From contig CAWBGK010000003.1 in the NCBI GenBank assembly GCA_963788305.1, positions 1 through 64,000 of the forward strand: 64,000 bases of DNA, given 5' to 3'. The stretch comes from UTCFX2 sp963788305 (GTDB lineage Bacteria > Chloroflexota > Anaerolineae > Anaerolineales > UBA4823). Shown one piece after another: positions 28,699 to 38,069 of the stretch; position 1 is the first letter of the stretch, and each line of letters opens with the position of its first letter. A model generated the notes under the pieces. The model saw only the letters and a list, made by a program, of their open reading frames with translations. It was not told where the DNA came from and searched no databases. The translations under genes and the position numbers were made by a program.

Positions 28699-29808
28699 TC
28701 AGTCGCCGGTCACCTGCTCACCATTTGGTGTAATGACCAGTTCGCCGGACAGGATCTTCTGGCGTGTTTCTTCCACCAGGTCTTTTACATCCTGCGGGAT
28801 GATGCTGTCAAAGCCGTGGTAAGGAGCGATATCCGTACCGCCAGCTTGCATAAAGAAAGTCATAGCTTCGGTTGTGGAGGCGTTATAAGCCACGCCATTT
28901 ACAGTATGTTCCCACCAGGCATCGATGATCGCTTCAACACACGGATCCCAAAGAGCCAGGGCGCTGGTGACAACGGTTTCCGGAGCCAGCTCATTCTGGT
29001 CCATGTAATGTCCGATTGCATACACGCCTTTTTCCTTTGCAGCTTCAAACGGGCCGAAGCGTTCGGCGTAGATGAAATCTGCACCGGCAGCGATCTGCGA
29101 AAGCGCAGCTTCTTTTGCTTTTGGCGGATCATACCAGCTGTCGATGTATGCCATTTTTACTTTGACATCCGGGTTTACTGACTTGGCTCCATCGAAATAG
29201 CCGTTGATGGGCATATTGACGTTTTCATAAGGGAAACCGGCAACGGCACCGATGATGTTCGTTTTGGTCATCTTTCCTGCGATGATGCCGGCCAGATAGG
29301 CGGCTTCATGAACATACATATTCACCCAGTAAAGATTTCCACCCATCGGTTCAAAGCCTGAACCACCGCCCACAAAGGCGATGTCGGGGAATTCTGGGCC
29401 AAGAGCAAGCATGGCATCCGGGTAAACGCTGTGTCCCCAGACAATGCCGTATTCTCCGCTGTTTGCCAGCTCGCGCATGACGCGCTCGCCATCAGGGGTA
29501 TCGACTGATTCCTGGAAAGTGTAGGTCACTTTCATCCCGTGCGGGTTTTTAGCGATAACACGCTCAACTGCCTGAAGCAAAACGGTATTCCAGGGTTCTT
29601 CTTTAGGCGTGGTCGATAAAATCGCAATTTTCAGCTCCTTGGGTTGTTCAACTGCCGCAGGAGCTTCAGTCGCTGCTGCAGGGGCTTCAGTCGCTGCCGC
29701 AGGCTGCTCAGGAGCAGGGGTTGGTGTTGCGGCTGGCGCGCAGGCGCCCAGCATCATTGCAATCACCGCAAGTAGAGCAAATATCTTCATGGTATTCTTA
29801 AACATCAT
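28699..29808 (-). CDS. BMP-family substrate-binding lipoprotein (copy 1)
   Basis: A 369-residue surface lipoprotein of the BMP/PnrA family, the ligand-binding component of the importer. The signal peptide ends in the lipobox LGAC, followed by a low-complexity Pro/Ala/Glu-Thr linker with two repeats of ATEAPAA. The mature domain begins ELKIAILSTTPKEEPWNTVL and contains FVGGGSGFEPMG, YVHEAAYLAGIIAGKMTKTN and GAVAGFPYENVNMPINGYF, typical of family members. The start at 29808 has AGGAGAAG upstream. The family usually binds purine nucleosides; the ligand here may differ. It lies directly downstream of a molybdenum hydroxylase gene. Confidence 0.9.
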   Translation of the reverse strand: MMFKNTMKIFALLAVIAMMLGACAPAATPTPAPEQPAAATEAPAAATEAPAAVEQPKELKIAILSTTPKEEPWNTVLLQAVERVIAKNPHGMKVTYTFQESVDTPDGERVMRELANSGEYGIVWGHSVYPDAMLALGPEFPDIAFVGGGSGFEPMGGNLYWVNMYVHEAAYLAGIIAGKMTKTNIIGAVAGFPYENVNMPINGYFDGAKSVNPDVKVKMAYIDSWYDPPKAKEAALSQIAAGADFIYAERFGPFEAAKEKGVYAIGHYMDQNELAPETVVTSALALWDPCVEAIIDAWWEHTVNGVAYNASTTEAMTFFMQAGGTDIAPYHGFDSIIPQDVKDLVEETRQKILSGELVITPNGEQVTGD

Positions 29809-29947
29809 TCTTCTCCTAATTTATTGATTAGAGTATTTGAAAAAACTATTTTATAAAAGGGGAACAGTTAATTAGCTCTGGGCTGAGGCCTCCTTCTCTT
29901 ACTTAATTGAATGCAAGCGCCTCCAGGAATATGACGCACATGGCACT

Positions 29948-32171
29948 TCATTTTCTTTTCCCCAGTCCAGTCCAAATGCGTTCCGCAGTCAGCGGAAAAT
30001 CATTATACCATAGCCCTGTTGCGTCTTTTACTGCAGCAGCTACGGCCGGCGCAAACGGCATGGAAGGCATCTCACCCACCCCGCGCGCCCCCCATGGGCC
30101 GCGCGGGTCTGGAACTTCAAGCACTTTCAAGCGCAGTCTATCCGGCAAGTCCAAAACCGTGGGGATTAAATAAGTCGAAAAATTTGGCGTGAGAACCACC
30201 CCATCTTTTTCGATGAATTTCTCCATCAGCGCGTAACCCACAGATTGGATCAGTCCTCCCTGGAGCTGCCCGTCAACCTGAACTGGGTTGATTGCCTTGC
30301 CGATATCATTTGCACAGACCACATCTAACAGGCGAGTATGCCCTGTTTCCAGGTCTATTTCAACTTCAACAGCTTCAGCGGTGTACGCCAGCGAGACCAT
30401 CGGGTCGCACTGACCTGTCTCTGGATCGGCAGCAGTGGTCGGAACGGCCACGTATTTGTGGGTGATTTTAACGGGGCGCTCTTCATTCTTCCATTCTTCC
30501 AGGGCCAGCTCAGCAGCTTCACGCAGCGCATGCCCAATCATGAAAGTCATGCGAGAAGCAGACACTGCACCACTGTCGTTTGATTCGTTTGTATCGGGAT
30601 TGCTCACTTCAACCAGGTTGATGTCCACTCCCAACGCTTCAGCCGCCATCTGGGAAATCACAGTTTGAGCGCCCTGTCCAACCTCCGTGGCAGTATGTTT
30701 GACAACCACCCGATCTATGGATGCTTTTCCATACAACTCCAGTGTCACCCAACAAAACTCCCGATACCCGTATCCGAAACCCGCGTTCTTGAAGGAACAC
30801 GCAATACCAATTCCGCGGCGGTGGTTGGGTTTACCAGGAACGAGATGGGCATACCCTTCAGGTCGGCGCCATCCGTTTTCACCTTTCTTCCAACCCGCCA
30901 TCAATGCACACTCTTCCAGCGTCTCCGCCATGCTGACACCCGGAGGGAAGGGCGAACCGGTTGACATCAAGGTGCCTTCGACAGCAACATTCCGCATCCG
31001 CATCTCCACAGGATCGATGCCCAGGACCTCAGCCAATTTTGCCATCTGCATTTCGGCCACATAGACACCCTGCGGACCGCCGAAGCCGCGCATCGCACCG
31101 CGTGGTACATTGTTGGTGTAGACGTCAAAGGTGTCCACCTTGATGTTCGGGATATCATACGGTCCAATGCAGTTTAATGAAGAAACAGAGGTAACAACCG
31201 GGGTTGTAAAAAGATACGCTCCTCCATCGGCGATCAGCTTCACCTCTGCTGTCGTCACCTTACCATTCTTTTTCGCACCCCAACGAGCATAAATTTTGAA
31301 TGGATGACGCTTGCAGTGGTCAATGGTCAATTCTTCGCGAGTCAACACAACCTTTACTGGACGGTTGATCCCACGTTCGTGCAGTTTCAAAGCCGCCAGA
31401 CCAAGCACGATCTGGACTCCTATGTCCTCGCGTCCGCCAAAAGCCCCGCCGATCACCGGGTATGAGACCCGGATCCGATCCTCAGGCAGGTTTAGGGAAT
31501 GGGCAATCTGGCTCCGATCCTTGTGCGCCCATTGACCAGTCACAATCATCGCCACCCGATCTTGCTCATCGATGAACCCTACTCCCGATTCCGTATTGAA
31601 GAAGGCATGTTCCTGAGCTGGAGTCTGGTAAACACCTTCGACAACGACGTCTGCCTCGGCAAACGCTTTTTCGAAGTCGCCTCGACGAACCTTGCGATGG
31701 GCGTACAGGTTGCTGCCTAGCGCTGGGTGCAGGATGGGTGCATCCGGCTGCAATGCAAATTCGGGATCGCTTACAACCGGAAGATCTTCAAACTCAACCT
31801 CAATCAGGCTGCGCGCTTTCTGAGCGATTGCTTCACTTTCAGCAATCACCAGCGCAACCTTATCGCCCACATAACGGACGTGATCCGCAAAGGCCGTAGC
31901 AGAACCAGGTCCGCAGAGTACCGGTTGATCTTTTGTGTAGTATCCAAACTCATTTACTGGCACGTCTTTGGCCGTCAGCACCGCCAGGACTTCCAGGATA
32001 CGCCTCGGCACGCGCGACATCCAACCTTTTTATGATCGCGTGCGGTCTTCCCGCAAACAGGATTTTCATATAAGCCTGGTTAGGGAGATTGAAGTCTGAT
32101 GCAAACTGTGCTTCACCCGTCACTTTTGCCACGGCGTCTACACGCAGGGTAGATTGTCCAACGTAAGTCAT
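29948..32171 (-). CDS. Xanthine dehydrogenase-family molybdopterin subunit (copy 1)
   Basis: The large, Mo-cofactor-binding subunit of a molybdenum hydroxylase (about 740 residues) that would hydroxylate an aromatic N-heterocycle or aldehyde. The start at 32171 follows GAGGAGG. After TLRVDAVAKVTGEAQFASDF one frame change occurs near 32010. Motifs include VSYPVIGGAFGGREDIGVQI (Gly-rich Mo-cofactor contact), AMRGFGGPQGVYVAEMQM, EVGQGAQTVISQMAAEALGV and the C-terminal GARGVGEMPSMPFAPAVAAA, whose Glu in GVGE matches the catalytic Glu of the family. The gene lies 17 bp after the fused FAD/2Fe-2S gene, giving a complete enzyme. Confidence 0.9.
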
Positions 32172-32188
32172 TGCAGCCTCCTCGCGTT

Positions 32189-33611
32189 TCATGATGGCAG
32201 CTCCGAAGTGACAATTCCGGCCGCATGTTCGATGGCTTCGATGATTTTATAATAGCCGGTACAGCGGCACAGATTGCCGGAGATGGCATACAAAACATCG
32301 TCATGAGTGGGACGGGGTTTCTCCTCCAGCAGCTTGGCAGCCGACATCACAAATCCCGGTGTGCAGAATCCGCATTGAACTGCACCGTATTCTATGAAAG
32401 CAGCCTGAACAGGATGTAAAGCATTCTCCTGCCCCACACCCTCGACGGTTTCGATCCGGGCGCCGTTCGCGCGCGGAGCGGGAACGAGACAGCTCATCAC
32501 CGCCTTGCCGTCCAGCCACACCGTGCAGGCGCCGCATTCACCTTCGCCGCAGGCGATCTTTGTCCCAGTCAGTCCGCCTTCATCCCGCAGCAAGTTTGCC
32601 AGCGTCTTGTTCTGTCCGCTTGCAAAGATGCGCTCCACACCGTTGACGACAGCCCGGATCGGTTGATCATGGCTGAAACCGCTCTCCACCTGCGCTGGTT
32701 CGGGTGCAGTGGAAAGAAGCACAGGATCCTTTGGGACCGAGACAATTTCTGTCCCATCTGCCAGGGATTGCAGCCCTCGGCGAGCAGCAACTCCCACCAT
32801 TTCAGCCCGGTAAAGCTCCGATGAACGGATGTCGCTGATCGGGCGGGCGGCTTTTTTGGTTAGCTCTGCTGCGGTCTGGATCGCCTCAGCGCTCAAGGGC
32901 TTGCCCTTCAGGTAGGTCTCAGCCTCCGCAGCATGAATGATGACAGGTGCGACAGCTCCCAGGGTGATCGCAGCTGAGGTCACCTTGCCGGAATCAAGTC
33001 CAAGCAAGATGCTGACGTTCGAGCACTGAGATCGCCTGGGCATTGCGTAGGGCCACTTTGACAAAGCAGCCGCACTGCTCTGGCTTCATCCCCGGGAAAA
33101 TGACATCCACCACCATCTCGTCCGGCTGCATCAGGGTCTTGCGCACGCCAGTGTAGAAGTCTTGCAGGGAAACCAACCGCTCTCTTCGAACTGACTTCAA
33201 CCGTAGTGAAGCACCCAGGGCCATCAGCGGGCTGATCGTGTCGTTGGCTGGTGAAGCGGTGACCAGGTTCCCGGCGATGGTGCCGCGGTTTCTGATCTGC
33301 GGCGAGCCGACCTGCCAGCAGGCCTGCACAAGCGGCAGCGCCTTCTCGCGCAGCAGCTGCGAAGCCAGCACATCGTTGTGTGTCGTCAGTGGACCGATAT
33401 GGATCACACCATCACGATCTTCTACAATCGTATCCAGTTTTGGGATCCGCGAGATGTCGATGAGAAGTTCTCAATTCCAGTGCGGACACCACGCTCCATT
33501 TCCAGAACCAAATCAGTCGCACCTGCAACAAGGCGAGTGTGCTGGGGCTCTTGCGACAAGAGTCTCGACGGCATCCTCAACATTTGCAGCAAGAAAATAT
33601 TGATCCCACAT
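32189..33611 (-). CDS. Fused FAD-binding and 2Fe-2S subunit of molybdenum hydroxylase (copy 1)
   Basis: An electron-transfer subunit in which a CoxM-type FAD domain (N-terminal, about 290 residues) is joined to a CoxS-type iron-sulfur domain (C-terminal, about 160). The start at 33611 has AAGGAAAG upstream and gives MWDQYFLAANVEDAVETLVA. FAD motifs are ATDLVLEMERG and QIRNRGTIAGNLVTASPAND. The 2Fe-2S motifs are ACGEGECGACTVWLDG plus VMSCL (plant-type cluster) and QCGFCTPGFVMSAA plus NLCRCTGYYK (second cluster). One open frame covers the FAD C-terminus, the linker near EIVSVPKDPVLLSTAPEPAQ and the whole Fe-S domain, so the fusion is real. Frame changes occur near 33520-33480 and 33010 in the FAD part. 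Confidence 0.87.
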
Positions 33612-33673
33612 GTTCTTTCCTTCTTTATTGATTTCGAGCGTTTTTCGTTCCAATATTATTTATTTCAACCCAA

Positions 33674-33702
33674 CCCCGAAAAGCCTTTGAGACCTTTCGG
33701 GG
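33674..33702 (-). terminator. Hairpin after the first MtmB-like gene
   Basis: CCCCGAAA and TTTCGGGG form an 8-bp perfect stem with a 13-base loop, located between the stop of the MtmB-like gene (33725) and the start of the fused hydroxylase gene (33611). No clean U-tract follows on the minus strand, so it may be a weak terminator or a processing site inside an operon. Confidence 0.45.
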
Positions 33703-33724
33703 ATGAGGCAGATTACCAATCTTA

Positions 33725-35113
33725 TCAGGCTAACATTGGAATGCCAAGATCGATCATTTCCTGCTTCACACGTCGGTAAAGGGACTCCCATTCCTCGGTC
33801 GGTTGACCAGTCTGGACGTCATAAGCCTGCTGGTACGGTTTGCCAATGTCGGGGGTCTTCAACTTATCTTCGTAGCGCGGGACGATCTGCTTGACAATCT
33901 CATTGACTGCCTTTGGCTCCAACGGGGAAGCGGCATGGGTCACCTCAGCGGTGAACCTGCATTCGAGCGGTGTAATATAGTCGTTCAGCTTACCGCCCGC
34001 AGTGCGCGGTCCAATCGATGCAGAAGCGCCAGAGCAGGCGATAACAGCCTGGCCAGCCGCGATCTCGTAAAGCACATTTTCTGTCACAGGACCCGAAGCG
34101 ATGTTGGCAATATTAACCGGCAGCGTGTGGGTGTTGCGAGAAAGAGCCTGGTTGACGATGCTCAACCCCCACAAGCCTTCGCGGTTGACGTTACTGAGAT
34201 AGCGCACATCATACATCTGTCCACCGCCGGCATGGTTCTGCAGGATGGGGTATGACAGGATCGAGCAGGCGATCTCGCAGACGACCGCGCCTTCCACTGG
34301 TCCGGGCATACCGCCGATCATACTTGGGCAATCGGCTTTGATCGCGCCCCCCATGTTCAGCGTGTGGACGACTTTATTCAGGGTCCGGTAGTCAATTTTC
34401 ATTTCCGATGGATACAGGATCAGCGACAGGTCTGTTGTAGGATCGAAGCCGCCGGGCGTGCCGTAAGCCCCAAATTGACCGAATTCCGTTGTGGCAGAGA
34501 TTGAACCCCAGCCAGCCATCCCAGGACGGCCCGCCAGGCGGCGCGCTTCGCGGTGCATGCGCCCATACTCATAGCCCATCAGGGTCTCCCATGGGGTGCC
34601 GGTCAGCACGGTATGGCCTCGGATGGTTGTCAACGTGATCCCTTCCAGGATGTCCACTTCCCGCTCAGCCGCGATGCCGGAAAGAACCTGCATGGCGATG
34701 TCCTCACTTACGGTAATACCAAGCGAGGCAGCTACCTTGCATGGATAAGGGTCGGAAGGTGTGCGGGTTTTCAGCGTGGTGCCGTCTTTTCCTTTGCCGA
34801 AAGACAGCTCAGCAGGGGCAAACTTCAGCGCGTTTTCCAGCTCTTCCTGACTGACCTTGACAATCCTTTCGGTGTCCTCGCACCAGTAGCCAAGCTCCAA
34901 CGCTGCCTCAAATCCAGCATTATAGAAACGATCTGCAAGGTCATAATCAAAATTGACTGGAGTCGCCGGATCGCAGACTTTTTCGAGCTTGTGGTCCTGT
35001 AATATGCGTCGGATAGTGCGATTGATTTTGCGAATATCCCAATCTTTTGCTGAGCAGTATTCACCATTGTGCACACGTTCAAGAATTTCGTAAATGTCGG
35101 GTTTGTTTTGCAT
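33725..35113 (-). CDS. Monomethylamine methyltransferase (MtmB)-family protein lacking pyrrolysine (copy 1)
   Basis: An intact 462-residue member of the MtmB family, close to the usual 458. It follows MtmB throughout: ILERVHNGEYCSAKDWDIRK, FYNAGFEAALELGYWCEDTE, RIVKVSQEELENAL, LTGTPWETLMG, the block AGRPGMAGWGSISA and the C-terminal KPYQQAYDVQTGQPTEEWES. In methanogen MtmB the residue after AGRPGMGV is pyrrolysine, encoded by UAG; here it is Trp202 (TGG, 34508-34510). The enzyme should pass a methyl group from its substrate to Co(I) of a corrinoid protein, but without pyrrolysine the amine-binding mode must differ. It is divergent to an amidohydrolase and precedes a molybdenum hydroxylase. 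I prefer MtmB over MttB because of this match. Confidence 0.85.
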   Translation of the reverse strand: MQNKPDIYEILERVHNGEYCSAKDWDIRKINRTIRRILQDHKLEKVCDPATPVNFDYDLADRFYNAGFEAALELGYWCEDTERIVKVSQEELENALKFAPAELSFGKGKDGTTLKTRTPSDPYPCKVAASLGITVSEDIAMQVLSGIAAEREVDILEGITLTTIRGHTVLTGTPWETLMGYEYGRMHREARRLAGRPGMAGWGSISATTEFGQFGAYGTPGGFDPTTDLSLILYPSEMKIDYRTLNKVVHTLNMGGAIKADCPSMIGGMPGPVEGAVVCEIACSILSYPILQNHAGGGQMYDVRYLSNVNREGLWGLSIVNQALSRNTHTLPVNIANIASGPVTENVLYEIAAGQAVIACSGASASIGPRTAGGKLNDYITPLECRFTAEVTHAASPLEPKAVNEIVKQIVPRYEDKLKTPDIGKPYQQAYDVQTGQPTEEWESLYRRVKQEMIDLGIPMLA

Positions 35114-35251
35114 GAAAGATCTCCTTGTATTGAAAAGTAAGAATTTATTTCTTGTGTTTGGGTGATGCTTTTTTTAGATTCTGAGCGGTATAATGTGACA
35201 GTCCACGGAATGTACGAATAATATATCGACTAGAACAGAGGTGAGAGGGCT
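35114..35251. promoter_or_regulatory. Divergent promoter region between MtmB-like and amidohydrolase genes
   Basis: A 138-bp AT-rich region separates divergent start codons. Toward the plus strand a perfect TATAAT lies at 35189-35194, about 58 bases before the ATG, but no good -35 box is seen at 17 bases (TGCTTT). The plus gene has AGAGG/GAGAGGG before its ATG and the minus gene has AAGGAGATC before its ATG. Joint regulation of both sides is likely. Confidence 0.5.
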
Positions 35252-36634
35252 ATGATTTACGATAACGCGGTCATCCTGACTATGAATCCAGAACGCCAGA
35301 TCATCACTTCCGGCGCAATCGTCGTCTCTGGAAATAAAATCCTCTCGGTTGGGAAGAGTAAAGATATTCTCGAGCAGTATCCTCAAGAGACACGAATCAA
35401 TTGTAATGGGAATTTGCTTCTGCCCGGGTTGATCGACACGCACGTTCACCAGGCTCAGGCAATGATCCGCGGCTGCGCAGACGACCTGGGTTTGATCGAC
35501 TGGCTGACAAAGCGCGTCTGGGTGATGCAGGGTAACTACACCCCGGACGACGGCCGTGCCAGCGCTGCACTGTGCCAGCTCGAGATGATCAAATCGGGCA
35601 CCACAGCCTTCATCGAATCGATGCTCGCCGAAAGGTATGGGATCGAAGGTGTGGTCGAGACAGTGATCCAATCGGGGATGCGGGCTGCGATCGGAAAAAT
35701 TGTGATGGACCTGCCTTCTTACGCTAAAGCGGAAGGCGTGATGCACCCCGGGATGGTTGAAGACGGTGAAACCAGCGTGCGGAATACGCTGGAAGCCTAT
35801 GAGCGCTGGAATGGCTCTGGCGATGGCCGGGTGCAGATTTGGTTTGGACCTCGCACTCCTGGAGGGGTCACCCCAGAGCTTTATGATTGGATCAGCACCC
35901 TGGCGAAGGAACGCGGGATGGGCATCACGATCCATCTTTCGGAAGTGCGGGAAGACATCGAATACGCCCTCAGCCAGGGTTTCAAGACGCCCACTGAGTT
36001 TGCCGAGGCTCATGGACTTTTGGGACCGCGCACCGTGCTTGCCCATTATGTCTGGTCGAACCCTGTCGACTGGAAGTTTGCCGCTGCGACCGGCACGCAT
36101 ATCTCGCACAACCCTGCTTCTAACGCCAAGACCGCCACCGGGATTGCTCCGATTGACGGGATGCTCCAAGCCGGTGTGAACGTCACCCTGGGATGCGACG
36201 GCGGACCGAGCAACAACACCTACGATATGATCCGCGACATGCGCATGGTCAGCTATCTGGCTAACTTGCTTCAAAAAGACCCCACTATTGTCCCGGCTGA
36301 AACAGTGCTGGAGATGGCAACGATTCGAGGCGCGCGCGCCATGGGACTCCAAGACCAGGTCGGATCGATCGAGCCCGGCAAGCGGGCTGACTTTATCTTG
36401 ATCGATATGGACAAGCCGCACCTCACGCCGTGTTTTGACCCGGTTTCTACGGTCGTCTACGCTGCCCACGGGAGCGATGTCGACACCGTGGTTGTGGATG
36501 GCAAGGTGCTGATGCAGGGTCGGAAGCTGCAGACGCTGGATGAAGAAGCGGTGATCGACGAAGCCCGCCGCCGAGCTCTCCAGGTGATGGAAAGCTCTGG
36601 CCTGAACATCCACTCCAACTGGCCGATCATCTAG
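35252..36634 (+). CDS. COG0402 amidohydrolase (MtaD/atrazine-hydrolase-like)
   Basis: An intact 460-residue cytosolic hydrolase of the MTA/SAH deaminase-chlorohydrolase group, which removes amino (or other) groups from purine-like or triazine rings using a single metal. Metal residues visible are His64 and His66 in PGLIDTHVHQAQ, the His in ITIHLSEVRED, the His in TVLAHYVWSNP and the Asp in TLGCDGGPSNNTYDM. The N-terminal beta-sandwich begins MIYDNAVILTMNPERQ and is completed at the C-terminus (GSIEPGKRADFILIDMDKPH). It differs clearly from the two 8-oxoguanine deaminase-like enzymes nearby. The exact substrate is unknown; the position suggests a step in the same pathway. Confidence 0.87.
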   Translation: MIYDNAVILTMNPERQIITSGAIVVSGNKILSVGKSKDILEQYPQETRINCNGNLLLPGLIDTHVHQAQAMIRGCADDLGLIDWLTKRVWVMQGNYTPDDGRASAALCQLEMIKSGTTAFIESMLAERYGIEGVVETVIQSGMRAAIGKIVMDLPSYAKAEGVMHPGMVEDGETSVRNTLEAYERWNGSGDGRVQIWFGPRTPGGVTPELYDWISTLAKERGMGITIHLSEVREDIEYALSQGFKTPTEFAEAHGLLGPRTVLAHYVWSNPVDWKFAAATGTHISHNPASNAKTATGIAPIDGMLQAGVNVTLGCDGGPSNNTYDMIRDMRMVSYLANLLQKDPTIVPAETVLEMATIRGARAMGLQDQVGSIEPGKRADFILIDMDKPHLTPCFDPVSTVVYAAHGSDVDTVVVDGKVLMQGRKLQTLDEEAVIDEARRRALQVMESSGLNIHSNWPII

Positions 36635-36651
36635 CCAAAGAGGATTCATCG

Positions 36652-38068
36652 ATGACTACCCTGCTTCTCGAACATATTGACACGCTGGCCACGTTTGATG
36701 ACCAGCGCACCCGCCTGAACAACGCCTGGATACTGGTGCGTGATCGCAAGATTGAGGCGCTCGGAACGCACGCCGTCACGCCGCCTGATGCGGACCGGCG
36801 CATGAAATCTTGAAGGCTACGTCGTGCTCCCCGGGCTGATCAATACGCATCACCACCTGTTTCAGTGCTTGCTGCGTAATATCCCCGCCTTGCAAGACGT
36901 CACCCTGTTCAGCTGGCTGCACTTCATGTACCTGCTGATGAGCGAGGTCTGGGATGAAGACTATTTCTTCGCTTCGAAGATCAACCACGCTGAGCTGCTG
37001 CTTTCGGGCTGCACCACCAGCGTCGACCACGCCTACCTGAAGGTCAACGATATGCGCTTCGATACCCAGATCCAATCGGCGCAGGAGATGGGAATCCGCT
37101 TCCACCTGGCACGCGGCAGTTTTTCGATTGGGCAGAGCAAAGGCGGGCTGCCTCCGGATCACATCGTCGAGGATGAAGAAGATATCCTTTCCGACACGGA
37201 AAGGCTGATCAAGACCTACCACGACCCAAGTCCGAACGCGATGGTGCGGATTGACAACGCACCCTGCTCGCCATTCTCGGTTACGCCGCGCCTGATGCGG
37301 GAAAGCATCGAAATGGCGCGAAAGTACGGGGTCGGGAACCACACCCATCTGGCAGAATGCCCCGAAGATCACGAATACATGCTGAAAACCTACCAGAAAC
37401 GATCTGTGTACGTGGCCGAGGATTGGGGATGGACCGGACCAGATGTTTGGTATGCCCATGGTGTGGTGTTGGACGAGGCGGAGATTGACCTGGTTGCCCG
37501 CAGCGGGACGGCGATTGCGCACTGCCCCAACTCGAACATGTACACCGCGGCGGGGATTTGCCCGGTCACACCACTGCTCCAGCGCGGGGCTACCGTAGGG
37601 CTGGGGGTTGACGGCAGCGCGGCGAACAATTCCTCCAATATGCTGGCCGAAGTGCGGAATGCGCTGCTGCTGCAGCGGGTGCGCTATGGAGGGAACGCCA
37701 TGTCGGCCACACAAGCGCTTGAGCTTGCGATCACTGGTGGCGCAAAGCTGCTTCGCCGGACGGATATCGGTGCAATTGAAGCAGGTAAGGCCGCGGATAT
37801 CATCGGGCTGGACACTCGCAAGCTGGGTTTTGCCGGTGGTTTTCATGACCCTGTCGCCGGATTGGTGTTCTGTGATGCGAACCACGTGGACCTTTCGATC
37901 GTCAACGGACAGCTGCGTGTGCAAGATGGCGAGCTGGTCGGGATCGACCTGCCCGCGCTTGTCCAAGAGCACAACCGCCGCTCTGCTGAGCTGGTAAGGC
38001 GCACCGAACAACGCTATCACATTAACCTTTCTGGAGTGGTCCACCGCCGCGCCTATCCTTATCAATAA
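36652..38068 (+). CDS. 8-oxoguanine deaminase-like amidohydrolase (copy A), one frameshift
   Basis: A COG0402 hydrolase of about 472 residues, closely related to the enzyme at 45870-47288. It begins MTTLLLEHIDTLATFDDQRT; one frame change near 36810 interrupts the N-terminus before YVVLPGLINTHHHLFQCLLR (metal His pair). Other landmarks are ARGSFSIGQSKGGLPPDHIV, typical of 8-oxoguanine deaminases, the metal His in NHTHLAECPED, the His in WYAHGVVLDEAEI and the Asp in GLGVDGSAANNSSNM. Members deaminate 8-oxoguanine, isocytosine or hydroxy-triazines. It follows the first plus-strand amidohydrolase by 17 bp, forming a two-gene operon convergent with the RACo-like gene. Confidence 0.86.
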
Positions 38069-38069
38069 A

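Noticed and set aside
35174..36649. Long open frame (about 490 codons) on the minus strand, antisense to the first amidohydrolase
   Set aside because: It mirrors a fully conserved amidohydrolase on the plus strand; its protein is rich in His, Asp, Val and Arg in the way typical of antisense frames and has no recognisable domain.
36776..38069. Extension of the RACo-like frame by more than 400 codons antisense to the second amidohydrolase
   Set aside because: The activator's conserved domain ends at about residue 610; the rest mirrors a conserved plus-strand gene. The open frame is most likely due to a lost stop from an indel near 38070.
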